This document shows, piece by piece, positions 29,183-37,885 of a DNA stretch of 64,000 bases (position 1 is the first letter of the stretch; each line of letters starts with the position of its first letter). Source of the stretch: Gemmatimonadota bacterium (GTDB lineage: Bacteria; Gemmatimonadota; Gemmatimonadetes; Longimicrobiales; Gaopeijiaceae); contig JAOUPR010000001.1 of assembly GCA_029879725.1 (NCBI GenBank), positions 67,324 to 131,323 on the forward strand, written 5' to 3'. The notes beneath the pieces were generated by a model. The model saw only the letters and a program-made list of their open reading frames with translations, searched no databases and was not told the DNA's origin. The translations under genes were made by a program, and so were the position numbers.

Positions 29183-30157
29183 ATGACCCACCCATCCGCC
29201 ACAGTGTCGCAAGCACCGGATCTCCAGCTCCTCGAACGACTCATGCAAGAGGTGGAGACGGTCTTCCACGGACGGAGATCCGTGGTACGCCTGGCCCTTG
29301 CCGCCCTCCTGGCCGGCGGACACGTCCTCTTCGAGGACGTTCCCGGCGTCGGGAAGACCACGCTCGCGCACGCCCTCGCCAAGGCCCTGGGGCTCACCTT
29401 CCGGCGAATCCAGTTCACCTCGGACCTCCTCCCGTCCGACGTGCTGGGCGTGTCGGTCTACAACCCCACCACCGCCGGATTCGAGGTACGACGGGGCCCG
29501 ATCTTCACCAACGTGGTCCTCACGGACGAGATCAACCGTGCGCCCCCCCGTACCCAGAGCGGGCTCCTGGAGGCGATGGAGGAGGGCCAGGTCACCATCG
29601 ACGACCAGACGCTCGAGCTCCCTCGCCCGTTCCTGGTGATGGCCACGCAGAACCCCCTCGAGCACCACGGGACCTACCCCCTCCCCGAGAGTCAGCTCGA
29701 CCGGTTCCTCATGCGCATCACCATCGGGTATCCCACGCCCGAGGCGGAACGGAGGATCCTCATGGAGTCCGTATCCATGGAGGCGGTGGTCGACCGACTG
29801 GAAGCGGTCCTCTCCCCTCCCCAGGTTCTCGCGCTCCAGGGAGAGGTGGAGAACGTGGAGGCCGACCCCTCCATCATCGATTACCTCATGGAGATCGTGC
29901 GGCGTACACGGGAGAACACGCGTCTGCGCATGGGCGTCAGCCCCCGGGGCGCGGTGGGGCTCTTCCGTGCCTCGCGCAGCTACGCCCTCACCCACGGGCG
30001 GACGTATCTGGTGCCGGACGACGTCCGCGACCTGGTCGTGCCCTGCCTGGCCCACCGCCTCCTCCCCGCGGGCGCCACCAACGCCACGGTGGAAGCCCAC
30101 GAGCAAGCCGCCGTGGTGCTGGAAGGCATCCTGGACGAGGTGGAGGCGCCGGTGTGA
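29183..30157 (+). CDS. MoxR-family AAA+ ATPase
   Basis: Cytosolic AAA+ chaperone-like ATPase of 324 residues. Walker A is EDVPGVGKTT, Walker B VVLTDEINRAPPRTQSGLLEAMEE, followed by sensor 1 MATQNPLEHHGTYPLPESQLDRF and the C-terminal lid with GVSPRGAVGLFRASRSYAL. MoxR proteins with DUF58 and transglutaminase partners are thought to assist maturation or assembly of cell-surface complexes; the actual client is unknown. The ATG follows an AGAGG, and an AT-rich TATAGATT (29145-29152) lies 30 bp upstream. Confidence 0.94.
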   Translation: MTHPSATVSQAPDLQLLERLMQEVETVFHGRRSVVRLALAALLAGGHVLFEDVPGVGKTTLAHALAKALGLTFRRIQFTSDLLPSDVLGVSVYNPTTAGFEVRRGPIFTNVVLTDEINRAPPRTQSGLLEAMEEGQVTIDDQTLELPRPFLVMATQNPLEHHGTYPLPESQLDRFLMRITIGYPTPEAERRILMESVSMEAVVDRLEAVLSPPQVLALQGEVENVEADPSIIDYLMEIVRRTRENTRLRMGVSPRGAVGLFRASRSYALTHGRTYLVPDDVRDLVVPCLAHRLLPAGATNATVEAHEQAAVVLEGILDEVEAPV

Positions 30158-31245
30158 ATCGGCTCCTCGCCCGGCTGCGGAGGACTACGACGGAGGTCGG
30201 ACGTGTCTGGCGGAAGATCCGAGGGTGGCGGAGGATTCGATTCACCTCCGGGGGTCTCGTCTTCACCCTGGGTACGGTGGCGGTGGGGTTCGCCGCCATG
30301 AACACGGGGAACAACCTCCTCCACCTCCTTGTCGGGTCCATGCTGGGGTTCATGACGGTGAGCGGCTGGCTTTCGGAGCAGGTGATCCGAAGCCTCGCCA
30401 TCACGCGGCGTGCGCCGCGCGCCGTGATGGTGGGACAGGACATGCGCATCCGGTACGAAGTGCGGAATCGGAAGCGATACCTTCCCACCCTGGCCGTGGA
30501 GCTCATCGAGGAAGGCCTGTCGGAGCCCGCCTTCCTGCACCACGTGCCCCCCGGCCAGGAGGTGCGCGCCCAGTCGGTGAACGGCTTCGTGCGACGCGGC
30601 ATCCACCCCCTGGGAACGCTGACCCTCTCGACGGCCTTTCCCTTCGGCCTGTTCCGCAAGGAGCGCGACATCCGGCTGCCGGGGGAGATCATCGTCCGCC
30701 CGCGCACCGACCGGGCCATTCCCGTGACCGCCCCCGCCGGCGGGAGAACGGCCGTGGGAGGCCCATCCGCCGGCGGAGGCCGAGGCGTGCGGGGGGAGTA
30801 CCGTGGACTGCGGAGCTACCGGGCCGGAGACGATCCGAAGGACATCCACTGGCGCTCGTCCGCCCGCCTCCGCGAGCCCGTGGTGCGAGAGTACCAGGCC
30901 GAGGCCGCCGAGACCTGCTGGATCTGCCTCGACGCCAGAGGAGAACCGGACGACCGGGCCGAGATCGCCGTGGAGATCGCGGCCGCGCTGGCGGCACGCG
31001 CGGTGGTGGAGCAGAGGCCGTTCGGCCTGATCGCTCCGGGCGTGCACATCGAACCGGAATCGGGACCGGCGCAACTGGACCGGGTCCTCGACGCCCTGGC
31101 GCTGGTGGACTTCAGCCCCGGAGCCCCACCCCCCGCGCCCGCCGTGGATCCGGGGCGCTGCACGTTGGTGACCACCACGAACGGAGGGGCCGGATTCGGG
31201 GCGACCATCCCGGTTCCCGCGGACGCCGTCTGGGAGGGGCCTTGA
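30154..31245 (+). CDS. DUF58 domain protein (MoxR partner)
   Basis: Membrane-anchored protein of 363 residues. Two adjacent hydrophobic segments (GLVFTLGTVAVGFAAMNTG and LLHLLVGSMLGFMTVSGWL) are followed by an extracytoplasmic-looking beta region. The DUF58 core has GEYRGLRSYRAGDDPKDIHWRSSARLREPVVREYQAE-type sequence, then a degenerate VWA-like end. The start is GTG in a GTGA overlap with MoxR, and the end overlaps the next gene as TTGA. The partnership with MoxR is standard; molecular function is unknown. Confidence 0.9.
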   Translation: MNRLLARLRRTTTEVGRVWRKIRGWRRIRFTSGGLVFTLGTVAVGFAAMNTGNNLLHLLVGSMLGFMTVSGWLSEQVIRSLAITRRAPRAVMVGQDMRIRYEVRNRKRYLPTLAVELIEEGLSEPAFLHHVPPGQEVRAQSVNGFVRRGIHPLGTLTLSTAFPFGLFRKERDIRLPGEIIVRPRTDRAIPVTAPAGGRTAVGGPSAGGGRGVRGEYRGLRSYRAGDDPKDIHWRSSARLREPVVREYQAEAAETCWICLDARGEPDDRAEIAVEIAAALAARAVVEQRPFGLIAPGVHIEPESGPAQLDRVLDALALVDFSPGAPPPAPAVDPGRCTLVTTTNGGAGFGATIPVPADAVWEGP

Positions 31246-33266
31246 ACCTCCGCCTCCTTCACCGGCGTCTTTCCGTCCTCATGGGACTCACGGGACTCGT
31301 GGCCTTTTCCGGAGGGGCGGGATTCGAGCCGCTTTCCACCATCCTGGTCGGAGTGGCCCTGATCACCGCGCTGTTCCGGCATCCCGGCCCGGAGACGGCG
31401 TTGAAGCTGGATCGCATCTGGCTCCCCCTGGCGACCCTCCTGGTGGTCCGGGCTCTGGTCCACGTCTTCGTCATCCGGGACGACGTGGTCATCCCGGTGG
31501 TGCATCTCCTCTTCCTGCTCATGGCGGTGGAGGCGCTGCGTCCCCTCGACGCGGTCAACGACATCCGGCTTTACGCGCTCTCCTTCGCCCTGGTGCTCGC
31601 GTCCACCGCCTACCGTCCCGGGGTCCTCTTCCTGGTCGCGTTCATCGGCTACGTGGGGGTGGGCACCATGGCGCTCATGGTGGGGCACGTACGGCGGGCC
31701 GCCGAGGCGCACGGTGTGCGGGAAGTGGCGCTCGGCCGTCGGCTGGTGGGGACGACGCTGGCGCTCTCCGTGGTCACCCTCACCGTGGCGGGGGCCTTGT
31801 TCCTCGCTCTCCCCCGGGTGTCGCGGGGCTTCGCGGGACGGGGAGAAACGGCCGCCACCTCCATCGTCGGCTTCAGCGACGAGGTGTCCATCGGACAGCA
31901 TGGATCCCGCATCGTGGGGAACCCCCAGATCGTCCTGCGGGTGGAGTTTCCCGACTCCCAACCCTCCAACCTGCAGGGACTCCACTGGAGGGGGAGATCG
32001 TATGATCGCTTCGACGGGATCCGATGGACGCGGAGCCGGGACCTCCCGCCCTCCTCGGCGCCGGCCTCCTGGTACCAGGAGCGATGGGACGGAAGGGTGA
32101 TCGCGCAGCGGATCTACGGCGCGGCGCTCGACACCCGGGTCCTCTTCAGCCTCCATCCCACGCTTCGCATCGAGTCGGAGAACGGAATCCAGCCCCTCTT
32201 CGACAACGCCGGGGACTTCGTGTATTGGGGCGCGGGGGCTCCGGCGTACAGGTCCATCTCCCGGGAGGGGAGCCCGCCACCCGATCGTCTCCGGGCTGCG
32301 TCCGACGGATTCCGTCCGTCGCGCCGGCACTACCTCCAGCTCCCCGACCTGGATCCGCGCGTGGCCGCGCTCGCCGACTCCCTCACCGCGGGATGGACCA
32401 GCCGATACGACAAGACCACGGCCATCCAGTCGTGGCTCCGTGGACTCACCTACACCCTGGACCTCCCGGCCACGGCCCGTGAGGCCACCCTCGCCCACTT
32501 CCTGTTCGAACGGAAGGCCGGGCATTGCGAGTACTTCTCCACGGCCATGGTCGTTCTCCTCCGCGCGGCGGGGATCGAGGCGCGCAACGTCAACGGTTTC
32601 CTCGGCGGCGAGTGGAGCGCGTTCGGAAACTACCTGGCGGTGACCCAGAACCAGGCCCACTCGTGGGTGGAGGTGTGGTTCCCGCGGATCGGTTGGGTCA
32701 CCTTCGACCCCACGCCCACCGGAGGAAGCGGAGAGCGGCTGGCGTCGTGGTACTGGCCGGGACGCTTCCTCTTCGACGGCCTGCAGCATCGTTGGAACAA
32801 GTGGGTGCTGGACTACGACGCCGACTCCCAACTCGGGATCATCCAGAGATGGGCCGAGTTCCTGGAGCCGGTGGCCGAGACCGGCCCCACCGACGAACCG
32901 GATGGTCGCTCGGGGCCGTGGGCGGCCTGGCTCATGGTCCTGGCGGCGGCGGCGGCACTGTGGGGCGCGATCCGGATCCTTCGCGAGCGCGATTCGATTC
33001 CCACACACACGAAGCTCTACCTCGCCCTCCGCAGGACCGGGATGAGCGCCGGGCTGGAGATCGGACCCGGCACGACTCCGGCGGGCCTGGTATCCCGGGT
33101 CGTGGAGCGGACTCCGGCGGCGGGAGTTGACGCCTCCCGGCTGGTAGCGTTGTATACGGCAGCCCGGTTCGGGCGTCGTCCGCTCGATCCCACCGACATC
33201 GAAGAGATGCGGAGTGCCCTGCGCCGGATCGGGCAGGCCCTGAGAAACGTTCGCTCCGCCGGGTGA
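31242..33266 (+). CDS. TgpA-like membrane transglutaminase (DUF3488 + transglutaminase core + DUF4129-like end)
   Basis: Inner-membrane protein of 674 residues. About six N-terminal helices (1-190) are followed by a periplasmic transglutaminase-like domain and a last helix (PWAAWLMVLAAAAALWGAI) with a short cytoplasmic tail. The catalytic triad is Cys429 (KAGHCEYFSTAMVVLLR), His473 (NQAHSWVEVW) and Asp489 (WVTFDPTP), all present. TgpA of Pseudomonas is the best-known relative. The start is TTG, overlapping the DUF58 stop as TTGA, with GGAGGGG upstream. It completes the MoxR-DUF58-TgpA set. Confidence 0.92.
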   Translation: MNLRLLHRRLSVLMGLTGLVAFSGGAGFEPLSTILVGVALITALFRHPGPETALKLDRIWLPLATLLVVRALVHVFVIRDDVVIPVVHLLFLLMAVEALRPLDAVNDIRLYALSFALVLASTAYRPGVLFLVAFIGYVGVGTMALMVGHVRRAAEAHGVREVALGRRLVGTTLALSVVTLTVAGALFLALPRVSRGFAGRGETAATSIVGFSDEVSIGQHGSRIVGNPQIVLRVEFPDSQPSNLQGLHWRGRSYDRFDGIRWTRSRDLPPSSAPASWYQERWDGRVIAQRIYGAALDTRVLFSLHPTLRIESENGIQPLFDNAGDFVYWGAGAPAYRSISREGSPPPDRLRAASDGFRPSRRHYLQLPDLDPRVAALADSLTAGWTSRYDKTTAIQSWLRGLTYTLDLPATAREATLAHFLFERKAGHCEYFSTAMVVLLRAAGIEARNVNGFLGGEWSAFGNYLAVTQNQAHSWVEVWFPRIGWVTFDPTPTGGSGERLASWYWPGRFLFDGLQHRWNKWVLDYDADSQLGIIQRWAEFLEPVAETGPTDEPDGRSGPWAAWLMVLAAAAALWGAIRILRERDSIPTHTKLYLALRRTGMSAGLEIGPGTTPAGLVSRVVERTPAAGVDASRLVALYTAARFGRRPLDPTDIEEMRSALRRIGQALRNVRSAG

Positions 33267-33279
33267 CCGGCAGGAAACC

Positions 33280-34092
33280 ATGACCTCCGTCCCGCTCTCC
33301 TCCACCGGCCTCTGGGGTGACCGCCCCTTCCCTCCCGACGGCGAGACCGACCGGGTGCGGGTGGGCCCTCTCACGCTGTGGTACAAGGTGGTCGACAACG
33401 AGGTCTGGTTGGCGCATCGACACGAGACCGACGCCTCCGGAGTGATCCCCGCCGGCCCTCCTCCGGACGTGGAGTGGAGCCGGTGGGCCATGCGGGACCA
33501 CGTCCACCACCTCCACATTGCGCCCGTCTTCCCCGAAGAGATCCTGGTCGTGAGGCCGGAGCACTCCTTCACGCTCCTCCGCCGGGCACGGGCACGGGTG
33601 TACATGCGGGTGCCCATCTGGGTCAGGGTGGAGGCGGTGGAGGGATCGGACGCCCGGTTCATGCCCGCTACCCTGGTGGAACTCCCCACGGCCACGCTCT
33701 CGCACACATGGTGGGGAGACTTCCGCGACGGAGAGATGGGATACGGACTGACGACCCGGGCACGGAGGGAACTGTCTCCCGAGCTCTTCGAGCCCCATCT
33801 CGCGGTATCCACGCTCCAGCTCGTCAACCGTTCCCAGGACAACCTCGCGGTGGAGAAGATCGCCGTGCGCTCGGCCCACCTGAGCCTGTACCAGCGAGGG
33901 GGAGAGCTCTGGACGGAGGAGATGCAGGTGGAGTACCGCGGGGAGGCCGAGGGGAGCGACGTGCTCATGCTGGGTCGGGCGCCCGACGAAGCCGAGGGGA
34001 GCGTGCTCCTCACGCCCCCGCGCCGGCCCACCAAAGGCCTGCACGCGCGCACCTTCGCGCGCCTCAAGGCGCTTTCCGGATTCGGCCTGTGA
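33280..34092 (+). CDS. DUF432-like protein of unknown function
   Basis: Soluble protein of 270 residues with no signal peptide or membrane helix. The order of motifs (LWYKVVDNEVWLAH, then PVFPEEILVVRPEHSFTLLRRARARVYMRVPIWVRV, then LSHTWWGDFRDGEMGYGLTTRARREL, then LQLVNRSQDNLAVEKIAVRSAHLSLY) reminds me of DUF432, a family seen in archaea and some bacteria next to mechanosensitive channels. That match is from memory and not certain. The stop overlaps the MscS gene start by GTGA, so the two are probably made together. Confidence 0.7.
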   Translation: MTSVPLSSTGLWGDRPFPPDGETDRVRVGPLTLWYKVVDNEVWLAHRHETDASGVIPAGPPPDVEWSRWAMRDHVHHLHIAPVFPEEILVVRPEHSFTLLRRARARVYMRVPIWVRVEAVEGSDARFMPATLVELPTATLSHTWWGDFRDGEMGYGLTTRARRELSPELFEPHLAVSTLQLVNRSQDNLAVEKIAVRSAHLSLYQRGGELWTEEMQVEYRGEAEGSDVLMLGRAPDEAEGSVLLTPPRRPTKGLHARTFARLKALSGFGL

Positions 34093-34964
34093 TCCCGGTT
34101 CTCGCCGCCGTCCAGGCGGATACGGCCCAGGTATTGAACCTGGAGAGCTTCCTGGCCACCAAGGAGTTGAACGACGTCGTCCGGGGGATATTCCTGCTGG
34201 TGGTGGGGATTCCAGGGGTGTGGATGGTATCCGGCTGGGTCCGCAGATGGGCGAGCCGTGCATACTCGCCACAGCGGGGGCTCGTGCTCGAGAAGGTGCT
34301 CTTCTATCCGAGCTTCCTCGTCATCGTGATCACGGCCCTCTCACACCTGGGATTCCAACTGGCGCCCCTCATGGGAGCCGCGGGGATCATGGGGATCGCC
34401 ATCGGCTTCGCGTCGCAGACTTCGGTCTCCAACATCATCAGCGGATTCTTCCTCATCGCCGAGGAACCGTTCGCGGTGAACGACGTGATCCAGGTGGGGG
34501 ACCTGACCGGCCAGGTGCTCACCATCGACATGCTCTCGGTGAAGCTCCGCACCTTCGACAACAAGCTGGTCCGCATCCCCAACGAGACCCTGGTGAAGAG
34601 CCAGGTCACCAACGCGACCCGCTTCCCCATCCGGCGCATGGACATCCCGGTGTCCATCGCCTACAAGGAGAATCTGGGGAGGGTACGGGACGTCCTTCTC
34701 GAAGTAGCGGAGCGAAACCCCCGGATCCTCCTCGAGCCGGAGCCCCTGGTCATCTTCCAGGGATACGGCGATTCTTCAGTCGATCTCCTCTTCACGGCCT
34801 GGACCCGCACCCAGGGGTGGCTGGAGGTGAAGAATCTCGCCTACGAGGAGATCAAGGAGCGTTTGGACGCGGAAGGCATCGAGATCCCCTTCCCCCATGT
34901 GACGATCTACACCGGTACCGTCACGGACCCCTTCCCCATCCGTGTCGTGAAGGACGATCAATGA
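34089..34964 (+). CDS. MscS-family mechanosensitive ion channel
   Basis: Small-conductance mechanosensitive channel of 291 residues. Three membrane helices are seen: IFLLVVGIPGVWMVSGWV, VLFYPSFLVIVITALSHL and the pore helix LMGAAGIMGIAIGFASQTSVSNIISGFFLIAEEPFAVNDVIQVG. The pore helix is followed by the beta domain (GQVLTIDMLSVKLRTFDNKLVRIPNE) and the cytoplasmic cage. The start is GTG, overlapping the DUF432-like stop. The end overlaps the next small gene by ATGA. It likely releases solutes at hypo-osmotic shock. Confidence 0.92.
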   Translation: MIPVLAAVQADTAQVLNLESFLATKELNDVVRGIFLLVVGIPGVWMVSGWVRRWASRAYSPQRGLVLEKVLFYPSFLVIVITALSHLGFQLAPLMGAAGIMGIAIGFASQTSVSNIISGFFLIAEEPFAVNDVIQVGDLTGQVLTIDMLSVKLRTFDNKLVRIPNETLVKSQVTNATRFPIRRMDIPVSIAYKENLGRVRDVLLEVAERNPRILLEPEPLVIFQGYGDSSVDLLFTAWTRTQGWLEVKNLAYEEIKERLDAEGIEIPFPHVTIYTGTVTDPFPIRVVKDDQ

Positions 34965-35227
34965 GCTCAGCCCCCGGGTTCCATCTCGCGACGGTCGCCC
35001 ACGACGGGCGCCTGTGGGTGGTCTACCTGGAGACGGTGGACGACCCGAAGCGCCCCGACCTCTGCCGGGCCCGGCTTCGCTTCGATCCGGCGGACGCCTC
35101 CGGCGACTTCGCCCCCACTCAGACCGCGGCCATCATCATCGAGGATTCCTTCGACGAAGCGGTGGCCAGGGCCCGCACGTTCGACGAGCAGCAACTCGCC
35201 GGCCTCCTCCGCTCCACCCTCCCCTAG
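34961..35227 (+). CDS. Small protein of unknown function coupled to MscS
   Basis: An 88-residue soluble protein that I do not recognise. It has an N-terminal beta-rich part (GFHLATVAHDGRLWVVYLETVDDPKRPDLCRARLRFD) and a C-terminal helical stretch (SFDEAVARARTFDEQQLAGLLRS). There is no signal, metal motif or membrane helix. The ATG overlaps the MscS stop as ATGA, the third such coupling in this run, which argues that it is a real gene. It is 12 bp from the convergent ABC permease end. Confidence 0.75.
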   Translation: MSSAPGFHLATVAHDGRLWVVYLETVDDPKRPDLCRARLRFDPADASGDFAPTQTAAIIIEDSFDEAVARARTFDEQQLAGLLRSTLP

Positions 35228-35239
35228 AAGCGGTTTCCG

Positions 35240-36487
35240 TCACGCCTCCCGGACCCACCTCCAAAGCTCCGGAAGGGTCGGCCGCTTTCCGGACATGAGC
35301 ATCCCGACCCGGTAGATCCGACCCGCCACCCAGGCCACCGCCACCACCGTCACGGCCATCAGGCACACCGACAGGGCGATCTCCCACCACACGGCGGCCC
35401 CGCCCGCCACTCGCGCGAACATCAGCACGGGGCTGAAGAACGGTACCAGGGAGAGTGCCTGGAAGAGGGGTTCGTGCGGGTTCTCGATGGTGGGTCCCAG
35501 GAGGATCATGGGCACGATGATGAGGATCGTCACCGGAAGTTGGGCGTGCTGGGCCTCCTCGTCGCTGTTGCAAATGGCGCCCACGGCGGCGTAGAGACCC
35601 GCGAAGATGAAGTAGCCCAGGAGAAAGCAGGCCAGGAAGAACGCGACCACCTGCATGGACGGGAGGGCCGCGGAGATCGCTTCCAGGCTCACCCCGTCGG
35701 ACCCGGCGGCCACCACGGCGGGGAGTCCCGCCGACGACACCAGCACCCCCACGACCACCCACACCAGCAACTGGGTCAAGCCCACCGCGCCCACTCCCAG
35801 GATCTTCCCGAGCATGAGGTGCCACGGGGGCATGGCCGAGACGATGACCTCGGCGATGCGACTCGTCTTCTCCTCGAGGGTGGACCGCATCACGGCCACC
35901 GCGTACAGGAGGATCACCATGTACAGGATGAACGCTCCGACGAACCCCGCCATGAACGAAGCCTCCCGGCTTCCCGCGTCGCTCCGGCCAGGGACCCTCA
36001 CGTCGAGGTCTCCGCCGCGGAGGAGGGCTCCGACGTCGGCGCTCCGTCCCTCCAATTCGTGCTCCAGCACCGTCTGGACCACCGCCTGCCGCAGCGCCAC
36101 CCCACGGATGACGGACGGTCGGGAGGTGGCGTACAGAAGCGCCCGCCCCGACGCGAGGGTCTCCTCGTCCACGACCATGAAGCTCCGGAACGATCCGGAG
36201 AGGGTGTCTCGCAGCAATTCCTCCACCAGTCCGGACCGCCACACACGCGGCTCCACCTCGTACCCCGCGTCCTCCAGGCGGAACTCGAGTCCCTCACCCA
36301 ACACGCCGGTGGCATCAACCAGGACCAGACGTTGCTCCGCGCCGGCGTTCCGGTTGGCGAAGTAGATGGGAAGAAGAACCATTCCCATCATGAGAAGGGG
36401 CGCGACCACCGTGGCGAAGATGAACCACTTCGACCGGACCCGCTGCAGATACTCCCTGCGGACCACCGCCCTCACGTTGTTCATCAT
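35240..36487 (-). CDS. ABC-2 type export permease (NatB-like)
   Basis: Membrane permease of 415 residues. One N-terminal helix (WFIFATVVAPLLMMGMVLLPIYF) is followed by a large extracytoplasmic domain of about 150 residues and then five or six C-terminal helices (FVGAFILYMVILLYAVAVM to IALSVCLMAVTVVAVAWVAG). This is the layout of the ABC-2/NatB sodium-export type. The motif RIAEVIVSAMPPWHLMLGKILGVGAVGLTQL is typical of the family. It overlaps the ATPase gene by 4 bp (ATGA). Substrate is unknown. Confidence 0.9.
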   Translation of the reverse strand: MMNNVRAVVRREYLQRVRSKWFIFATVVAPLLMMGMVLLPIYFANRNAGAEQRLVLVDATGVLGEGLEFRLEDAGYEVEPRVWRSGLVEELLRDTLSGSFRSFMVVDEETLASGRALLYATSRPSVIRGVALRQAVVQTVLEHELEGRSADVGALLRGGDLDVRVPGRSDAGSREASFMAGFVGAFILYMVILLYAVAVMRSTLEEKTSRIAEVIVSAMPPWHLMLGKILGVGAVGLTQLLVWVVVGVLVSSAGLPAVVAAGSDGVSLEAISAALPSMQVVAFFLACFLLGYFIFAGLYAAVGAICNSDEEAQHAQLPVTILIIVPMILLGPTIENPHEPLFQALSLVPFFSPVLMFARVAGGAAVWWEIALSVCLMAVTVVAVAWVAGRIYRVGMLMSGKRPTLPELWRWVREA

Positions 36488-37455
36488 GCCGCACCTCCCG
36501 TGGTGAGCGTGGACGCGTATCCCCGGGGCACTCCGGCGCCCTCGGCGGCCTCGACGCCCACGTGCCGGACGAAGATCTCGTGGAGACGCGGCTCCACCAG
36601 GTCGAACCGGTAGACCGTGGCGCCGGAGTCCACCGCGCGGCGGAGCAATTTCTGGTGGTCGACCCCCTCGGCCAGGCGGACCCGTACACCGCCCTCGATG
36701 GGATCCACGGCCGCCACTCCGTCCCCGGCGAGCCAGCCGTCCACCCCGTCGAACTCGATCTCCACGACTCCCTTTCGCTCCGCCGCCTTCAACTCCCTGA
36801 GGTCGCCGTCGAGCACCTTTCGGGACCGGGAGATGAGACAGACGCGCTCACACATCCTCTCCGCCTGATCCATGAGGTGCGTGGAGAAGAGGATGGTGGC
36901 GCCCTTGCGGTGGAACTCCCTCACGATCTCTTCGAGGACGTCCTGGTTGATGGGGTCGAGGCCGCTGAACGGCTCGTCCAGCACCAGGAGCTCGGGCTCG
37001 TGGATCACGGTGCCGATGAACTGAACCTTCTGCTGCATTCCCTTGGAGAGGTCCTGCACCTTCTTCGCCCCCCACGCATCCAACCCCATGCGGTCCAGCC
37101 ACGAGCGGGCCCTTCGGCGCCCCTCATCCCTCCGCACTCCCCTGATCTCCGCCAGGAAGGTCAGGAGGTCCACGACGGACATCTTCTGGTAGACCCCCCG
37201 TTCCTCCGGGAGATATCCGACCCGCCTGCCCCGAACCCCGTCGGGATCTTCGTCGAAGAGATGGACCCGTCCCTCGTCCGGCCTGAGGATCCCCATGACC
37301 ATGCGGATGGACGTGGTCTTTCCCGACCCGTTCGGGCCCAGGAGCCCGTAGATGGATCCTCGGGGAACGGTCAGGTCGAACCCTTCGACGGCCGTGTGGG
37401 CGCCGAAGCGTTTGGTCACGCCCTCCAGGCGGATGGCCGGCGTGGAATCGTTCAT
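36484..37455 (-). CDS. ABC transporter ATP-binding protein (NatA-like exporter)
   Basis: ATPase of 323 residues for the following ABC-2 permease. Walker A GPNGSGKTT, Q-loop YLPEERGVYQKM, signature LSKGMQQKVQFIGTV, Walker B LLVLDEPFSGLDP and the H-loop STHLM are present. It has the C-terminal DUF4162-like extension found in NatA-type exporters. I chose MNDSTPAIRLEGVTKRFG as the start because the ABC fold begins there; the frame is open further upstream without family similarity. Transported solute cannot be told. Confidence 0.92.
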   Translation of the reverse strand: MNDSTPAIRLEGVTKRFGAHTAVEGFDLTVPRGSIYGLLGPNGSGKTTSIRMVMGILRPDEGRVHLFDEDPDGVRGRRVGYLPEERGVYQKMSVVDLLTFLAEIRGVRRDEGRRRARSWLDRMGLDAWGAKKVQDLSKGMQQKVQFIGTVIHEPELLVLDEPFSGLDPINQDVLEEIVREFHRKGATILFSTHLMDQAERMCERVCLISRSRKVLDGDLRELKAAERKGVVEIEFDGVDGWLAGDGVAAVDPIEGGVRVRLAEGVDHQKLLRRAVDSGATVYRFDLVEPRLHEIFVRHVGVEAAEGAGVPRGYASTLTTGGAA

Positions 37456-37678
37456 GGCAGCGCCTCTGTGAACGGAAGTGGAACTGGCGGGGTGCCGCGG
37501 GCGAAGCGTTCGGGCGCACACGGTCGAGCATCCTGTGCGCGAGCCCTCATGCACGTACCGACTTCCCCCCGGGTACGCAGGGAATGGCCAAGTTGTTCAA
37601 CGATTCCCGTATTCGTCGCGCAAAGGGGGGCAGGCTGTTAGATTGTGCCGGCTCATTCGCAAAACGAGAGGAGGCTGG

Positions 37679-37870
37679 ATGGCCATCTACCGTACGCTGT
37701 ACTACGGTGACGTTTCTGTCGGGGTCGGTGGTCGGATCACGATCCCACAGGAAATGCGTGACGACATGGGAATCGACGAAGGGGACACCCTGACCGTCCG
37801 GGTCGAGGAAAACCCCAACGGCGGCCGCCAGATGGTGGTCTGGCGCGCGGAACAACAGTCCGAAGAGTAG
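37679..37870 (+). CDS. AbrB/SpoVT-type DNA-binding protein
   Basis: Small swapped-hairpin transcription factor of 63 residues. The pattern VSVGVGGRITIPQEMRDDMGIDEGDTLTVRVEE is the AbrB/MazE signature. It could regulate its own operon or act as an antitoxin. The start has a very strong ribosome site, AGAGGAGG, 4 bp upstream, and an AT-rich TTAGATTG element 35 bp before. The macrodomain gene begins 15 bp after its stop, so both are probably on one mRNA. It is too short for more. Confidence 0.85.
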   Translation: MAIYRTLYYGDVSVGVGGRITIPQEMRDDMGIDEGDTLTVRVEENPNGGRQMVVWRAEQQSEE

Positions 37871-37885
37871 GCCGGACGCTTGCCC

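Noticed and set aside
30816-34067. A 1083-codon minus-strand open frame over the DUF58-TgpA-DUF432 region
   Set aside because: Antisense shadow; it crosses the borders of three real genes and shows no domain.
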